64,000 nt of DNA from Flavobacteriales bacterium UBA7468 (GTDB lineage: Bacteria; Bacteroidota; Bacteroidia; Flavobacteriales_D; Crocinitomicaceae): positions 1 through 64,000 of the forward strand of contig DLPC01000018.1 of the NCBI GenBank assembly GCA_002478565.1, given 5' to 3'. A program made the translations under genes and the position numbers. Under the pieces are notes generated by a model that saw only the letters and a list, made by a program, of their open reading frames with translations, searched no databases and was not told the DNA's origin. Of this stretch, positions 35,775 to 45,394 are shown one piece after another (the first letter of the stretch is position 1; each line of letters begins with the position of its first letter).

Positions 35775-36613
35775 GACTGTGCTTGTAGGTCTTCTATGAC
35801 TTCCTTGAGTAAATATTCGTAGTTCAAAGCTTCTTTGTACTGCGCTATTATTTCTTGAGAATCCTGCTTTTTACTTTGATCATGGCGATACAACAACCAT
35901 TCACCTTGATGGTATTCTAATGCAGTTGAATTTTCAACCCAATCTCCTGAGTTTAAATAAAGAACCTCTGCCCCGTCTTTGCCCTGCATCATTTTGATTT
36001 GTGGCTGATGGATGTGTCCACAAACCACGTACTGATATTCCGAACACATGGCGATTTCAGCAGCGGTTTCTTCGAAATTATTAACGTACTTGACCACTCC
36101 TTTCACGCTATCTTTTACTTTTTGGGATAGCGAAATTCTTCCTCTTCCAAATTTTTCTGAAATCCAATTCATCAGCGTATTCAAAATGATGAGTAAATCA
36201 TAGCCTTTTCCACCCAGTTTAGCTACCCTTTTTGAATGCTTCATGGTTGTGTCAAAAACATCTCCATGAAAAATCCAGGCCTTGCCAGTCGGAAGATTCA
36301 AAATCAATTTGTTTTGTATCTCGAAGTCACCCATTTTAAAACCTTTAAACTTGCGCAGCGTTTCATCATGATTACCTGTAATATAAACCACCTTTGTACC
36401 CTGTGTCAACATAGCCGCAATGGTCTTTAGAACTTCCATGTGAGCCACTGGGAAATACCGTTTACTGAATTGCCAGATATCAATGATATCCCCATTCAAA
36501 ACCAACATTTGAGGATCAATACTCTTGAGATAAGTTACCAATTCAGCTGCCCTCGAACCGTAGGTCCCGAGGTGAACATCAGAAATAATAACGAGGTCAA
36601 CTTTACGCTTCAT
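35771..36613 (-). CDS. LpxH-like metallophosphatase (UDP-2,3-diacylglucosamine diphosphatase family)
   Basis: A 280-residue calcineurin-type phosphoesterase. Its dinuclear metal motifs are SDVHLG (12-17), NGDIIDIW (about 40), GNHDE (about 80), FHGDVFD (about 114) and CGHIHQP (about 198). This spacing matches LpxH and its relatives, which cleave UDP-diacylglucosamine in lipid A synthesis, but this longer subgroup is often found beside glycosyltransferases and its substrate is not certain. It is co-transcribed with the GT28-like gene that overlaps its stop codon. Confidence 0.85.
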   Translation of the reverse strand: MKRKVDLVIISDVHLGTYGSRAAELVTYLKSIDPQMLVLNGDIIDIWQFSKRYFPVAHMEVLKTIAAMLTQGTKVVYITGNHDETLRKFKGFKMGDFEIQNKLILNLPTGKAWIFHGDVFDTTMKHSKRVAKLGGKGYDLLIILNTLMNWISEKFGRGRISLSQKVKDSVKGVVKYVNNFEETAAEIAMCSEYQYVVCGHIHQPQIKMMQGKDGAEVLYLNSGDWVENSTALEYHQGEWLLYRHDQSKKQDSQEIIAQYKEALNYEYLLKEVIEDLQAQS

Positions 36614-36710
36614 AGCCTATTTTTGATGTAAAGTTCTTACCCCGATATGTCTTTGATTTTAATTCAATGTTATACTTCCAATTTGATTTCAAAATTCAAC
36701 TGTTCATAAC

Positions 36711-36740
36711 AAAAAAAAGGAGCCCTAAGTGAGCTCCTTT
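36711..36740 (-). terminator. Terminator of the 1520-residue T9SS protein gene
   Basis: On the minus strand the stem AAAGGAGC/GCTCCTTT with a 9-nt loop is followed by a run of T. Confidence 0.88.
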
Positions 36741-36758
36741 AAGAATCTATTTATAAAA

Positions 36759-39700
36759 TTATTGTTTCACTATATTTTTTCTAAAATCAAATTGTTCACC
36801 GATAAAATGGATCACATAAACCCCGTTTGCATAGTCAATTAAGGAAATTTCTGTGTTTTCCGAGAAAGGATAAAAGCTATTAATATGCTTACCTTCAAGA
36901 CTGAAAATTTCTACAACTCTTAATTCTCTATTACAATTAATTTGGATGATTCCAGAGGATGGATTTGGATAGACATCAATATTTAGATCAAGATTTGCTA
37001 CGCTTAAACATGGCTCTACATTCACAACAATTTCGTCTGAAGCACTACATCCATTGTTATTACTAGCGGTAATAATGTAAGTACCACCGTCGTTGATAAC
37101 TGTACTTGGGTTTACACTTCCATTACTCCATAGCAAGTTTTGAGCATTACCAGTGGCAATAAGGGTATATGGCAATTGATCTTCACATATTAAAATATCC
37201 TCACCTAAGGATACAAGTGGAGCAGATAAGAACACTATTTCGGTTGAAAATAGTGCGGAACAACCAAAGGTATCAGTAACCTGTACAGATATATTTCCTT
37301 GCTGACTCCCTATGAAATATGGAAGTGTACTACCATCTGACCATTCAAAAAACGGATATAAATTTGAATTACCCAAATTGACTGCATAAGGTAGTTCATT
37401 TTCACAAACATTTGTTTGACTCGCTAAATTCACAACAGGAAGCTCTAAAACAGTTACTGTTATTGTATCATATGCAGAACATCCTGTAGTGGTATTAGTT
37501 GCTACTGCAACATAAAGTCCTTGACTATTGACACTAATATTGGAAGTGTTATAGCCTTGAAAATAATTCAGATTTGCATTTGAATTGGTCATCAATTGAA
37601 TAGGCAAGTCATTGGCACAAACTTGAACATCACTACTAGAACTGATGACAGGCTTGGGCAAAACATTTATTAAAATTGAAGCCGAATTTGTACACGAATT
37701 TATAGAGGTTGCTGTTAAAGTCATTGTATTTAAGCCAGGGTTAGGTAAAAATGATTGTCCCGGAGCTAAACCATTACTCCACATTAAAAGCGTTGCATTT
37801 GAAGTTCCATAAAGCGTGACCGGGCTACCTTCGCAAACAGTAATATTAGAACCTGCATTTACAGTAGGTGCTGCTAAGATTGTTAAAACAACTTGCTCCT
37901 GAGCCTGACAATTTGTAACAGTATTAATACCAGTAATTGTATAAGTTGACACCCCAGAAAATCCTTGGGTTGGGATGACAAGCGAATTTCCTTGAAAGCC
38001 TGAATTCCAATTATATACATCAGCATTTCCAGACACAGTTAATGTTACATTGGGTCCTGCGCAAACGGTAATGTCTTGTCCTGCATTGACAATCGGTAGT
38101 GGATTAACCAAAACATTGTAAACTGAGGAGGTTGCTGAACAGCCATCTAATGTAGAAGTTAATGTAATATTAGACGTAGACGTAGCGACAACTTGCTGTG
38201 ATGTTTGTCCTGTACTCCATAAATAACTCGATGCAGTAGGTGCTGTTAAAGTTACCGAAGAGCCTTGGCAAAAGGTCAAAGGACCTGAAGACAAAACATT
38301 GACATTAGGAAGTGGTTTAACGATAACAGTGACGGGACTTGACGTACTTGAACAACCTGTTGAAGTAGTGGTTAATGTATAATTACCCGCAGTATTCACA
38401 ACAATTGATTGCGAAGTTGCACCATTACTCCAAAGGTAGGCATTTGCAGTTGGTGCTGTTAGTGTAACGCTCTGCCCTGGACAAATTGAAGTCGGTCCAG
38501 CAATTTGGACAACTGAACTAGGAATAGGATTAACAATCAAAGATATTTGAGAAGATGTATCTGTACATCCTAGTGTGTTGTTCTGAACTGCGACTTTATA
38601 AACTCCTGGCGTGGTAGCCGAAATACTTGCAGTTGTTTGTCCTGCTAACGGAGTACCATTGAGCAACCACTGATAGTTACAATTTGGTAGTGCATTGATC
38701 GTTAATGAAGCGGCTTGCCCAGCACAGATTGTAGTAGAACTGCTTGCAATTGTAGCTCCTGAAGCGACAGCACAAGTATTTAATTGATAAATGGATAGGG
38801 TTGAACTCACCTCATTTGCTAATAAAACAAGCGCTTGTCCATTAGGTGAATCAACAGCATCTATAACTACTATACCCTCTGCACCAAGGTCCGGACCATT
38901 TGGATTTGCTGCACTTCTATTATTTGCATATCCGACATATACCGGATTTTGAGGATTATCTACATTGAATACCATGACTCCGCCGATTCTTTCCAAGGCA
39001 GCAAAAACATAGGTATGACCATTCCATTGCTTTACTGTAATTCCTTCCACTTCAGGACCTTTGTCATCAGATCGATTCTTCAGTGATGGCGTACCAATTG
39101 AATTAGAAACATTAAACATAGAACTAAATGTGGGATGATTTGCAATAATTTGTTCGATCAAATCTTTTGAGTCAAAAACCAGCGTTCCAGTTGTTGCATT
39201 CCAAATACTAAATGATCTTCCAGACATTACATGTAATTCATCGTAGTCTCCATCACCGTCTGTGTCACCTGAGTATTTAAGTGCTGAGAGTCGACCTAGA
39301 AATTTATTATTCTTTAATATTGTTGCGTCCGGAAAAGCGTTTGGATCTAAATTGGCAAAAGTCGAAGATGATATTCGATTGGCATCCACAACTGTTCCAA
39401 ATTCTCGAGAATCCCCTTCATTGGCAGTAAACAAATAACCTTGATTACTGATCTGTTTGAAAGCAATTGCATCCGGCATATAGGCCCCTTTAATTGGCAA
39501 ATCTCCTGTAATAAGGACCATACCACTCTGATCTGAGGCATCTAAAGCATTATTTGATCCAACTCCGTAACTTGCATATCCGAGCGGTGTCAAAGAAACA
39601 ATAGTATTGTTCAAAAGATTAATTGTAAGTAAAGCATTATTTTCTTGTAGGGTTATATACGCTTTAGTATTATCCTCGGAAATTGCAATATATTCAGGCT

Positions 39701-41321
39701 CAAGATCTTGTGCAACACTAGCACTGGTTGAAAAAATTCTTATTCCCTGAGCTCTAAGTGCGGTTTCTTGACCATTAAATGCACTCAGTGATATGGTAGT
39801 AACATTTGCTTGTGTTAAAGTAGCTATACCACTTGAAATATCAATAACAGATACAGAACCCTCTGGATCGATTGAATAGGAGGAATTTGGTTCACCTTCG
39901 TTTGCAGTGAGTATTTTGGTGAAATTTTGATTAAAACAAATCATATCCGGCATTGCTCCAACACTTACTTGATTCAGAAAGGTCCCATTTGCATCGAAAA
40001 AAACTACAAAACCATTTAATTGAGGATTGCTATTCTCAATTGCACATGCCACAATTCCATTTCTAGCGACAACTGAGTTAATTCCACCATATGGCGCCAT
40101 AGAAATACTGTTAATTAAAACAGGCGCAGCTGGGTTACTTAAATTTACGATATCTAATTTAGCGCCTATACTATTAGCTATGTACAAGCGATCTGAAACC
40201 GGATCGAAGGATACAATTTCAGCAGAATTCGAACCTGATGTACCATTAGAAAAACTTGTAAGCAGTTGTAAATTCATTTCATTCGTAGCCACTGGTGCTT
40301 GGTAGTCATTATCCTTAATAAAAATAATACTGTAATTATTGGCTGTTGAAATATTTGCGTTAGAACTCGTGTTTAACTTTATTATTATTCGTTCTGCTTT
40401 TTCGGAAAGATTGTCATCCAAAATAGTTATGGGCACATTAAAAGTACCATTCGTATTAGCGGGTATATTTAAAGTATTGGACCAGGTAAAATCAACATTC
40501 TCAATAGCATTGCTGTAAACAGAAAAACCTAAATTGATGTTAATTTCACCTGAATTGGCATTGGTAATAACAATTGGAATATTAACAGTTCCGACATTTT
40601 CGTTCACAGCAAAAAAGTTACTTGAACTTGGTATTGAGACATCAGCACGTCCCTGAAAAGAGACATTATCAAAGCGCCAGGTACCGGCAGTCGCAATATT
40701 TGAAGGTGTAGAAGTTTGTCTAAATTCACCAGTAGATTGATAATGTGCTGCTAGAATTCGAACCCCAAAATTGGCATTATTTGCCACACCTGCGATGCCT
40801 GAGAAATTAACAGCAATTCTACGGTATTGATCTCCTACTCCATTGTTCAAAAATCTTCCGTTATCAATGGTACCATTACAGAACGTTGTGTTTGTGTTAG
40901 TCATCGTAAAATTGATCCAAGTCAGACCATCAATCGTATATTGAATTCTCACAGTGTTCGCAGCTGTATTTGAAAATCGCATGTCCCATGTAAAGAGAAT
41001 ATTTTGGAACCCGACAGTCGAAGCATTGTATTGAACACCAGAGCTTTCATTTGTTGACCCTGGATTTGCAGTAAATGACCACGCTCCTGGATTGGTGCCA
41101 TTTTGACTTCCACAACCATTGTTTATGATAGGATCCATTCCTGTTGCTGCACTAGCTACAACAAAACTACCTATGACCAACGAAGAACCAACTCCGACAT
41201 CAGCAACAGGATTTGCAGGGCTACCGCTTATAGAATTATAATTCCAAAGCGCAATAAAATTATTTTGGGCAATTGAACTTATGGCAAAGGTCAATAAAAT
41301 ACTGAGTACACTTAATCTCAT
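36759..41321 (-). CDS. Giant T9SS-secreted protein with choice-of-anchor I and Ig-like repeats
   Basis: A 1520-residue surface or extracellular protein. The order is: signal peptide (1-18, ending SIAQ); an N-terminal beta-sandwich (about 20-225); a Calx-beta domain (about 230-335, ending IIFIKDND); a choice-of-anchor I beta-propeller-like domain (about 345-850, with SVVARNGIVACAIEN, LTANEGEPNSSYS and LGAEGIVV motifs); seven or more Ig-like repeats of about 80 residues marked by CxG/ICPGQSVTL and YLWSNGATSQ motifs (about 860-1440); and a type A T9SS sorting domain (last 75 residues, VYPNPSSGIIQI). Repeats are protein-level only, with diverged DNA. It stands alone, with its own terminator. The choice-of-anchor I domain is found in secreted phosphatase- or phytase-like proteins; activity here is unknown. 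Confidence 0.9.
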   Translation of the reverse strand: MRLSVLSILLTFAISSIAQNNFIALWNYNSISGSPANPVADVGVGSSLVIGSFVVASAATGMDPIINNGCGSQNGTNPGAWSFTANPGSTNESSGVQYNASTVGFQNILFTWDMRFSNTAANTVRIQYTIDGLTWINFTMTNTNTTFCNGTIDNGRFLNNGVGDQYRRIAVNFSGIAGVANNANFGVRILAAHYQSTGEFRQTSTPSNIATAGTWRFDNVSFQGRADVSIPSSSNFFAVNENVGTVNIPIVITNANSGEININLGFSVYSNAIENVDFTWSNTLNIPANTNGTFNVPITILDDNLSEKAERIIIKLNTSSNANISTANNYSIIFIKDNDYQAPVATNEMNLQLLTSFSNGTSGSNSAEIVSFDPVSDRLYIANSIGAKLDIVNLSNPAAPVLINSISMAPYGGINSVVARNGIVACAIENSNPQLNGFVVFFDANGTFLNQVSVGAMPDMICFNQNFTKILTANEGEPNSSYSIDPEGSVSVIDISSGIATLTQANVTTISLSAFNGQETALRAQGIRIFSTSASVAQDLEPEYIAISEDNTKAYITLQENNALLTINLLNNTIVSLTPLGYASYGVGSNNALDASDQSGMVLITGDLPIKGAYMPDAIAFKQISNQGYLFTANEGDSREFGTVVDANRISSSTFANLDPNAFPDATILKNNKFLGRLSALKYSGDTDGDGDYDELHVMSGRSFSIWNATTGTLVFDSKDLIEQIIANHPTFSSMFNVSNSIGTPSLKNRSDDKGPEVEGITVKQWNGHTYVFAALERIGGVMVFNVDNPQNPVYVGYANNRSAANPNGPDLGAEGIVVIDAVDSPNGQALVLLANEVSSTLSIYQLNTCAVASGATIASSSTTICAGQAASLTINALPNCNYQWLLNGTPLAGQTTASISATTPGVYKVAVQNNTLGCTDTSSQISLIVNPIPSSVVQIAGPTSICPGQSVTLTAPTANAYLWSNGATSQSIVVNTAGNYTLTTTSTGCSSTSSPVTVIVKPLPNVNVLSSGPLTFCQGSSVTLTAPTASSYLWSTGQTSQQVVATSTSNITLTSTLDGCSATSSVYNVLVNPLPIVNAGQDITVCAGPNVTLTVSGNADVYNWNSGFQGNSLVIPTQGFSGVSTYTITGINTVTNCQAQEQVVLTILAAPTVNAGSNITVCEGSPVTLYGTSNATLLMWSNGLAPGQSFLPNPGLNTMTLTATSINSCTNSASILINVLPKPVISSSSDVQVCANDLPIQLMTNSNANLNYFQGYNTSNISVNSQGLYVAVATNTTTGCSAYDTITVTVLELPVVNLASQTNVCENELPYAVNLGNSNLYPFFEWSDGSTLPYFIGSQQGNISVQVTDTFGCSALFSTEIVFLSAPLVSLGEDILICEDQLPYTLIATGNAQNLLWSNGSVNPSTVINDGGTYIITASNNNGCSASDEIVVNVEPCLSVANLDLNIDVYPNPSSGIIQINCNRELRVVEIFSLEGKHINSFYPFSENTEISLIDYANGVYVIHFIGEQFDFRKNIVKQ

Positions 41322-41405
41322 GACAGTTATTTTCTTGCAAAATAATCGTCTTAATATGAAGTGTTTATTGAGTAAAAATTAAACTCTTATGTATAAATTA
41401 TTACC

Positions 41406-43319
41406 TTACTTCGCCAACTCCACAATTTGCTGGACCAAACTAGGATCTAGCAAAGTACTTGTGTCGCCGAGGTTAGAAGTATCGCCTTCTGCGATTTTTC
41501 GGAGGATGCGGCGCATGATTTTACCACTGCGAGTTTTGGGCAAGCCAGGTACGAAAAGAATCTGATCTGGTTTGGCAATTGGTCCAATGATGCGCGATAC
41601 GGTTTGTATAATATCTTGTTTAGACAAATTGGCGTCTCCGTGGGTACCATCGTAAATAACATAAGCAAATATGCCCTGCCCTTTGATGTCGTGAGGAAAG
41701 CCAACTACCGCACTTTCTATTACTCCAGCATGCATATTGATGGCATTTTCTACCTCCGCGGTTCCAATTCTGTGACCACTGACATTCAGGACGTCGTCTA
41801 CCCTGCCTGTAATGCGGTACATGCCGTCTTCGTCGCGTAGACAACCATCTCCGGTGAAATATAGATTTTCATAGGTAGAAAAATAGGTTTGACGACAACG
41901 CTCGTGGTCTTTGTAGGTAGTACGAATCATACCAGGCCATGGAAATTTAATACATAAGTTTCCATTAACACCATTTCCCTCTATTTCTGTGCCATTTTCA
42001 TCCACCAAACAAGGCTGAATGCCAGGAAGCGGCAAGGTTGCATAAGAGGGTTTCGACGGAGTTACACCGGCTAAATTCGAGATCATGACACCCCCAGTTT
42101 CTGTTTGCCACCAGGTATCGACAATCGGGCAACGATTTTGTCCGATGTGCTCGTTGTACCAATGCCATGCTTCCTCATTGATTGGTTCGCCAACAGAACC
42201 TAATACTTTGAGCGAACTCAGGTCTTTGCCTTTGATTGGATCCAAACCAAAGCCCATCAAACTACGGATAGCAGTTGGTGCCGTGTACAAAATATCGACT
42301 TTGAATTTTTCTACAACCTCCCAAAATCTGCCGGCATCTGGCCAAGTAGGAACACCTTCAAACATTAATGTAGTGGCACCTGCACTGAGTGGTCCGTAGA
42401 TGATGTAGCTGTGCCCGGTAATCCAGCCGATATCTGCGGTGCAAAAATGAACTTGCCCCGGTTGGTATTGAAAAGCATTCACAAATGTATAGTTGGTCCA
42501 GACCATATAGCCAGCCGTAGTATGCACGACACCTTTTGGTTTGCCCGTAGACCCTGAAGTATACAAAATAAACAAGATGTCTTCAGCATCCATCGTTGCT
42601 GATTCTACTTTCGGATTGCCCATGGTTTCGACTTTCTTGATTTCGTCCTCCCACCAAACGTCACGGCCTTTCAGCATGGAAACAGGGGTGCGCGTGCGCG
42701 TGCAAACAATAACGCGTTTGATTGTTTTGTTTCCGACAAGGGCGTCGTCGATAACGCTTTTTAAAGGAATATCTTTAGCACCTCGAAATGCACCGTCGCA
42801 AGTCACGATGAATTCAGCCCCGGCGTCATCGAGGCGATCAGCGATCGCCTGAGCAGAAAAGCCCCCAAAAATTACAGAATGGATGGCACCGATGCGAGCG
42901 CAAGCCAAGGTGGCAATCGCGAGTTCAGGAATCATGCCCATATATATGCAAACGCGATCGCCTTTTTGCACTCCGTTGTTCAGGAGTACATTGGCAAATT
43001 GCTGCACCTTGAAGTGTAATTCTTTGTAAGTGAGAACACGATGATGCTCATTGGGGTCGTTGGATTCCCAAATGATGGCTGGTTCGTTGGCTTTTGTAGC
43101 TAAATGTCGATCTAAACAGTTTTCAGTGATGTTGAGCTGCCCGCCTTTGAACCATTCAATTTTTGGTTCTTTGAAGTTCCAATCCAGGACCTTATCCCAT
43201 TTTTTCTTCCAAGTAAATTGTTCGGCAACCTCGGCCCAAAAAGCTTCTGGATCATTGATGCTTTTATTATAAGCATCTTGATATGCTTCAAATGTACGCA
43301 GTTGGTAAGGGTAATTCAT
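41406..43319 (-). CDS. acs: Acetyl-CoA synthetase
   Basis: A 637-residue AMP-forming acetate-CoA ligase that activates acetate for metabolism. Key motifs are the P-loop YTSGSTGKPKGVVHTTAGY, WWQTETGG, the hinge-region YRITGRVDDVLNVSGHRIG and the catalytic, acetylation-regulated lysine K600 in RSGKIMRR. Length is typical. It is transcribed away from the zinc-ribbon protein, and the 117-bp gap between them holds two tandem copies of an 18-bp element, one of them part of a 22-bp sequence repeated before the second acyl-CoA synthetase. A TACCTTCG box on the minus strand (43339-43346) may be its -7 element. The neighbours indicate an acetate or propionate uptake role. Confidence 0.97.
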   Translation of the reverse strand: MNYPYQLRTFEAYQDAYNKSINDPEAFWAEVAEQFTWKKKWDKVLDWNFKEPKIEWFKGGQLNITENCLDRHLATKANEPAIIWESNDPNEHHRVLTYKELHFKVQQFANVLLNNGVQKGDRVCIYMGMIPELAIATLACARIGAIHSVIFGGFSAQAIADRLDDAGAEFIVTCDGAFRGAKDIPLKSVIDDALVGNKTIKRVIVCTRTRTPVSMLKGRDVWWEDEIKKVETMGNPKVESATMDAEDILFILYTSGSTGKPKGVVHTTAGYMVWTNYTFVNAFQYQPGQVHFCTADIGWITGHSYIIYGPLSAGATTLMFEGVPTWPDAGRFWEVVEKFKVDILYTAPTAIRSLMGFGLDPIKGKDLSSLKVLGSVGEPINEEAWHWYNEHIGQNRCPIVDTWWQTETGGVMISNLAGVTPSKPSYATLPLPGIQPCLVDENGTEIEGNGVNGNLCIKFPWPGMIRTTYKDHERCRQTYFSTYENLYFTGDGCLRDEDGMYRITGRVDDVLNVSGHRIGTAEVENAINMHAGVIESAVVGFPHDIKGQGIFAYVIYDGTHGDANLSKQDIIQTVSRIIGPIAKPDQILFVPGLPKTRSGKIMRRILRKIAEGDTSNLGDTSTLLDPSLVQQIVELAK

Positions 43320-43380
43320 AGTTAGTAGTTTAATCTAAGCGAAGGTAATTGATTCAAATATGGCGTCTTAGCATTTATCT

Positions 43381-43421
43381 GCTAAATTGATATAGTTATG
43401 CAAAATTAATATAGATATTCA
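43381..43421. promoter_or_regulatory. Tandem 18-bp repeats, candidate operator of the acs region
   Basis: AATTGATATAGTTATGCA (43385-43402) and AATTAATATAGATATTCA (43404-43421) agree at 14 of 18 positions with a 19-bp period. The first copy, extended to 22 bp (43381-43402), is nearly repeated (20/22) upstream of the second acyl-CoA synthetase at 50543. It lies 62 bp upstream of acs and ends 15 bp before the zinc-ribbon gene, so one bound protein could control both directions. Confidence 0.6.
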
Positions 43422-43436
43422 TTTTATATTCGTCAA

Positions 43437-43856
43437 ATGGAAGAAAGAAAATGTCCTAAATGTCAATCAATTAAGCTCGTTAAAAGCGGCGTAATAAAAG
43501 GCAAGCAGCGCTATATGTGCAAAGCATGTAACTATGCTTTCACCGTATTTAAAGATGGGAAGAATATTGATCCCTATTATGTCATTAAGGCCCTACAATT
43601 GCACATTGAAGGGGTGAGTTTGAGAGAAATTGAGCGCCTGATTGGTGTCAGCCATGTGTCAGTAATGAATTGGATAAAAAAATATAAAATTCAAGCACCT
43701 GAAGCGCAACAATATAAACCGACTTACAAAGTATTTAAACATCAAGAGTTGGTAGCGCATTTAGGGCAAATTGAAAACATGAAAGATAAGGGAATGATCA
43801 TCACAGAAATCGGCGATAAATACATGCTGATTCATTGGGATAAATTCCAACGTTAA
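43437..43856 (+). CDS. InsA-like zinc-ribbon/HTH protein, probable domesticated regulator
   Basis: A 139-residue protein. The N-terminal zinc ribbon has C6, C9, C28 and C31 in CPKC and CKAC, with SGVIKGKQRYMC between, as in InsA of IS1. A helix-turn-helix follows (about 59-82: GVSLREIERLIGVSHVSVMNWI). The last 55 residues have no counterpart in InsA. No InsB-like DDE transposase gene or terminal inverted repeat is found on either side; the next gene is a porin. It therefore looks like a transposon-derived DNA-binding protein kept as a host regulator. Its position between acs and the transport genes, next to tandem repeats, suggests that it controls this cluster. The domain call is firm; the role is inferred. 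Confidence 0.8.
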   Translation: MEERKCPKCQSIKLVKSGVIKGKQRYMCKACNYAFTVFKDGKNIDPYYVIKALQLHIEGVSLREIERLIGVSHVSVMNWIKKYKIQAPEAQQYKPTYKVFKHQELVAHLGQIENMKDKGMIITEIGDKYMLIHWDKFQR

Positions 43857-43857
43857 G

Positions 43858-43881
43858 CTATACACTTTACAAGAAGTATAG
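43858..43881. promoter_or_regulatory. Inverted repeat CTATAC-N12-GTATAG before the porin gene
   Basis: A 6-bp perfect inverted repeat with a 12-nt centre begins 2 bp after the zinc-ribbon gene stop. It has no T-tract, so it is not a good terminator. The TATAG half-site resembles the core of the acs repeats, and it may be a variant operator for the porin gene. Confidence 0.3.
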
Positions 43882-43944
43882 TTGATCTAAACAACATTGA
43901 TTACAATTTTCAAACTTGGCTGTGCTAAACATAAACTATTACAA

Positions 43945-45372
43945 ATGAAAAACAAATTACAATTGTTGTTATTCAGCGGTTTATTCACCTTGGGCTTTAC
44001 TACTCAAACCCAAGCACAAGGAACCGATGGATATGGCTCAGGTATCAAAATTGCCTTGGATACCACCGGTAAAAAGTACATCAGAATTTTGAACTGGCAC
44101 CAAGTATGGGTTCGACATAACGAGAACAACCCTGGCTCAACCATCAATGGCACTCCACAAGATAACCAGTGGGACATGGGGCTTCGTCGTTCGCGTTTTT
44201 TATTACACACGCAGATCAACCCTAATTTCATGTTGGTAACGCACTTTGGGATCAATAATGCCAATCAAATCAGCGGAGGCGCCAACGGACAAGGCGCAAG
44301 TGGTGCAGATGGCAAAAAACCTCAGCTTTTCATGCACGATGCCTACATGGAGCATCGCGTATACAAAGACATGCTCTGGCTAGGTGCAGGATTGCAATAC
44401 AACATTGGCCCCTCTCGCCTATCGAGTGCCTCTACACTCAATTTTTTAGGATTAGATTCACCCATCTTTAGCTGGCAAAATATTGAAGCCACTGATCAAT
44501 TTGCACGTCAGTATGGCTTGTTTGCAAAAGGGCAAATTTTAAAAGGAAAAAAACTAGATTACCGTGTGTCACTTAATTTTCCTTTTGCTATTGCGAAAGG
44601 AGCTGCATTGAGTTCTTTAGATACAGCCGCTGCACATAATGGCACCATTAATTCGGCATACAGCACCGGAGGACAACCACACGTAGCTTATACTGGGTAT
44701 TTTAAATATCAATTTTGGGATGTCGAGAGCAATGTGCTTCCATTTCAGGTAGGTACCTATATTGGCACAAAGAAGGTTTTCAATATCGGTGCAGGATTTT
44801 ACCAACATCAAGATGCAATGTGGTCCGCCATTTGGTCAGCAGAAAAAAGCAAAGTAGATACCGTCAAGCATGCACAACTCTTTTTATCGGCAGATGCATT
44901 TTTAGACCTTCCGTTAGGAAAAGAAAAGAAATACGCCTTGACTGCCTACACTTCCTTTACCTACGCAGATATGGGCGAAAATTACATTCGAAACATTGGC
45001 CTCATGAACCCAGCAAATGGGACAATCGCCTCTCAAGCTACTTTCAACGGTAGTGGAAATGCGGTACCTACTATTGGTACTGGAACAGTGTTGTTTGCAC
45101 AAGCAGGTTTGGCCTTGCCGAAAATTAAGAAAATCGGACGATTCCAACCATATGCAAGTGTTTTATTGGCAAATTATGAGCGCATTGCAGACAAAGTTTT
45201 AATTCCAGATTTCGGATTTAACTGGTTTTTGGCTGGCCATAGTGCAAAAATTACAGTCAATTACCGCCCTCGTCCGGTGTTTAGCTATGACACACCGGGG
45301 CAAAAATGGTCGAACATCCACATGACTGACCGCAAAAATGAATTGACCGTTCAATTCCAAGTTTATTTGTAA
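43945..45372 (+). CDS. Outer-membrane porin
   Basis: A 475-residue protein. The start at 43945 (MKNKLQLLL) gives a clean signal peptide cleaved near TQAQ; the longer frame from 43897 does not. The body has the alternating pattern of a beta-barrel, including RRSRFLLHTQINPNFMLVTHFGI, here in parts (RRSRFLLHT, NFMLVTHFGI), and ends with FQVYL. It resembles porins of the OprO/P-like group in Bacteroidota. It is followed by an MHS transporter 19 bp later, so the pair could bring a small acid across both membranes; acetate or propionate is the likely substrate from context only. Confidence 0.83.
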   Translation: MKNKLQLLLFSGLFTLGFTTQTQAQGTDGYGSGIKIALDTTGKKYIRILNWHQVWVRHNENNPGSTINGTPQDNQWDMGLRRSRFLLHTQINPNFMLVTHFGINNANQISGGANGQGASGADGKKPQLFMHDAYMEHRVYKDMLWLGAGLQYNIGPSRLSSASTLNFLGLDSPIFSWQNIEATDQFARQYGLFAKGQILKGKKLDYRVSLNFPFAIAKGAALSSLDTAAAHNGTINSAYSTGGQPHVAYTGYFKYQFWDVESNVLPFQVGTYIGTKKVFNIGAGFYQHQDAMWSAIWSAEKSKVDTVKHAQLFLSADAFLDLPLGKEKKYALTAYTSFTYADMGENYIRNIGLMNPANGTIASQATFNGSGNAVPTIGTGTVLFAQAGLALPKIKKIGRFQPYASVLLANYERIADKVLIPDFGFNWFLAGHSAKITVNYRPRPVFSYDTPGQKWSNIHMTDRKNELTVQFQVYL

Positions 45373-45377
45373 ACCCC

Positions 45378-45394
45378 TAAATCACTATATCATG
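45378..45394 (-). promoter_or_regulatory. Possible inverted copy of the acs-type element over the transporter start codon
   Basis: The minus strand reads CATGATATAGTGATTTA and matches the copy before the second acyl-CoA synthetase at 14 of 17 positions. It overlaps the ribosome-binding region and ATG of the MHS transporter gene. The region is AT-rich, so chance similarity is possible. Confidence 0.3.

Noticed and set aside
36759..41321. CRISPR array or satellite repeats in the giant gene
   Set aside because: The repetition is at protein level (Ig-like modules of about 80 residues); the DNA copies are diverged and uneven, and the frame is open throughout.
43437..43856. Complete IS1-type insertion sequence
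   Set aside because: Only an InsA-like gene is present. No InsB-type DDE gene, terminal inverted repeats or target duplications are found around it.
43897..43944. Longer start of the porin
   Set aside because: The extra 16 residues disrupt the signal peptide; the ATG at 43945 gives a standard one.
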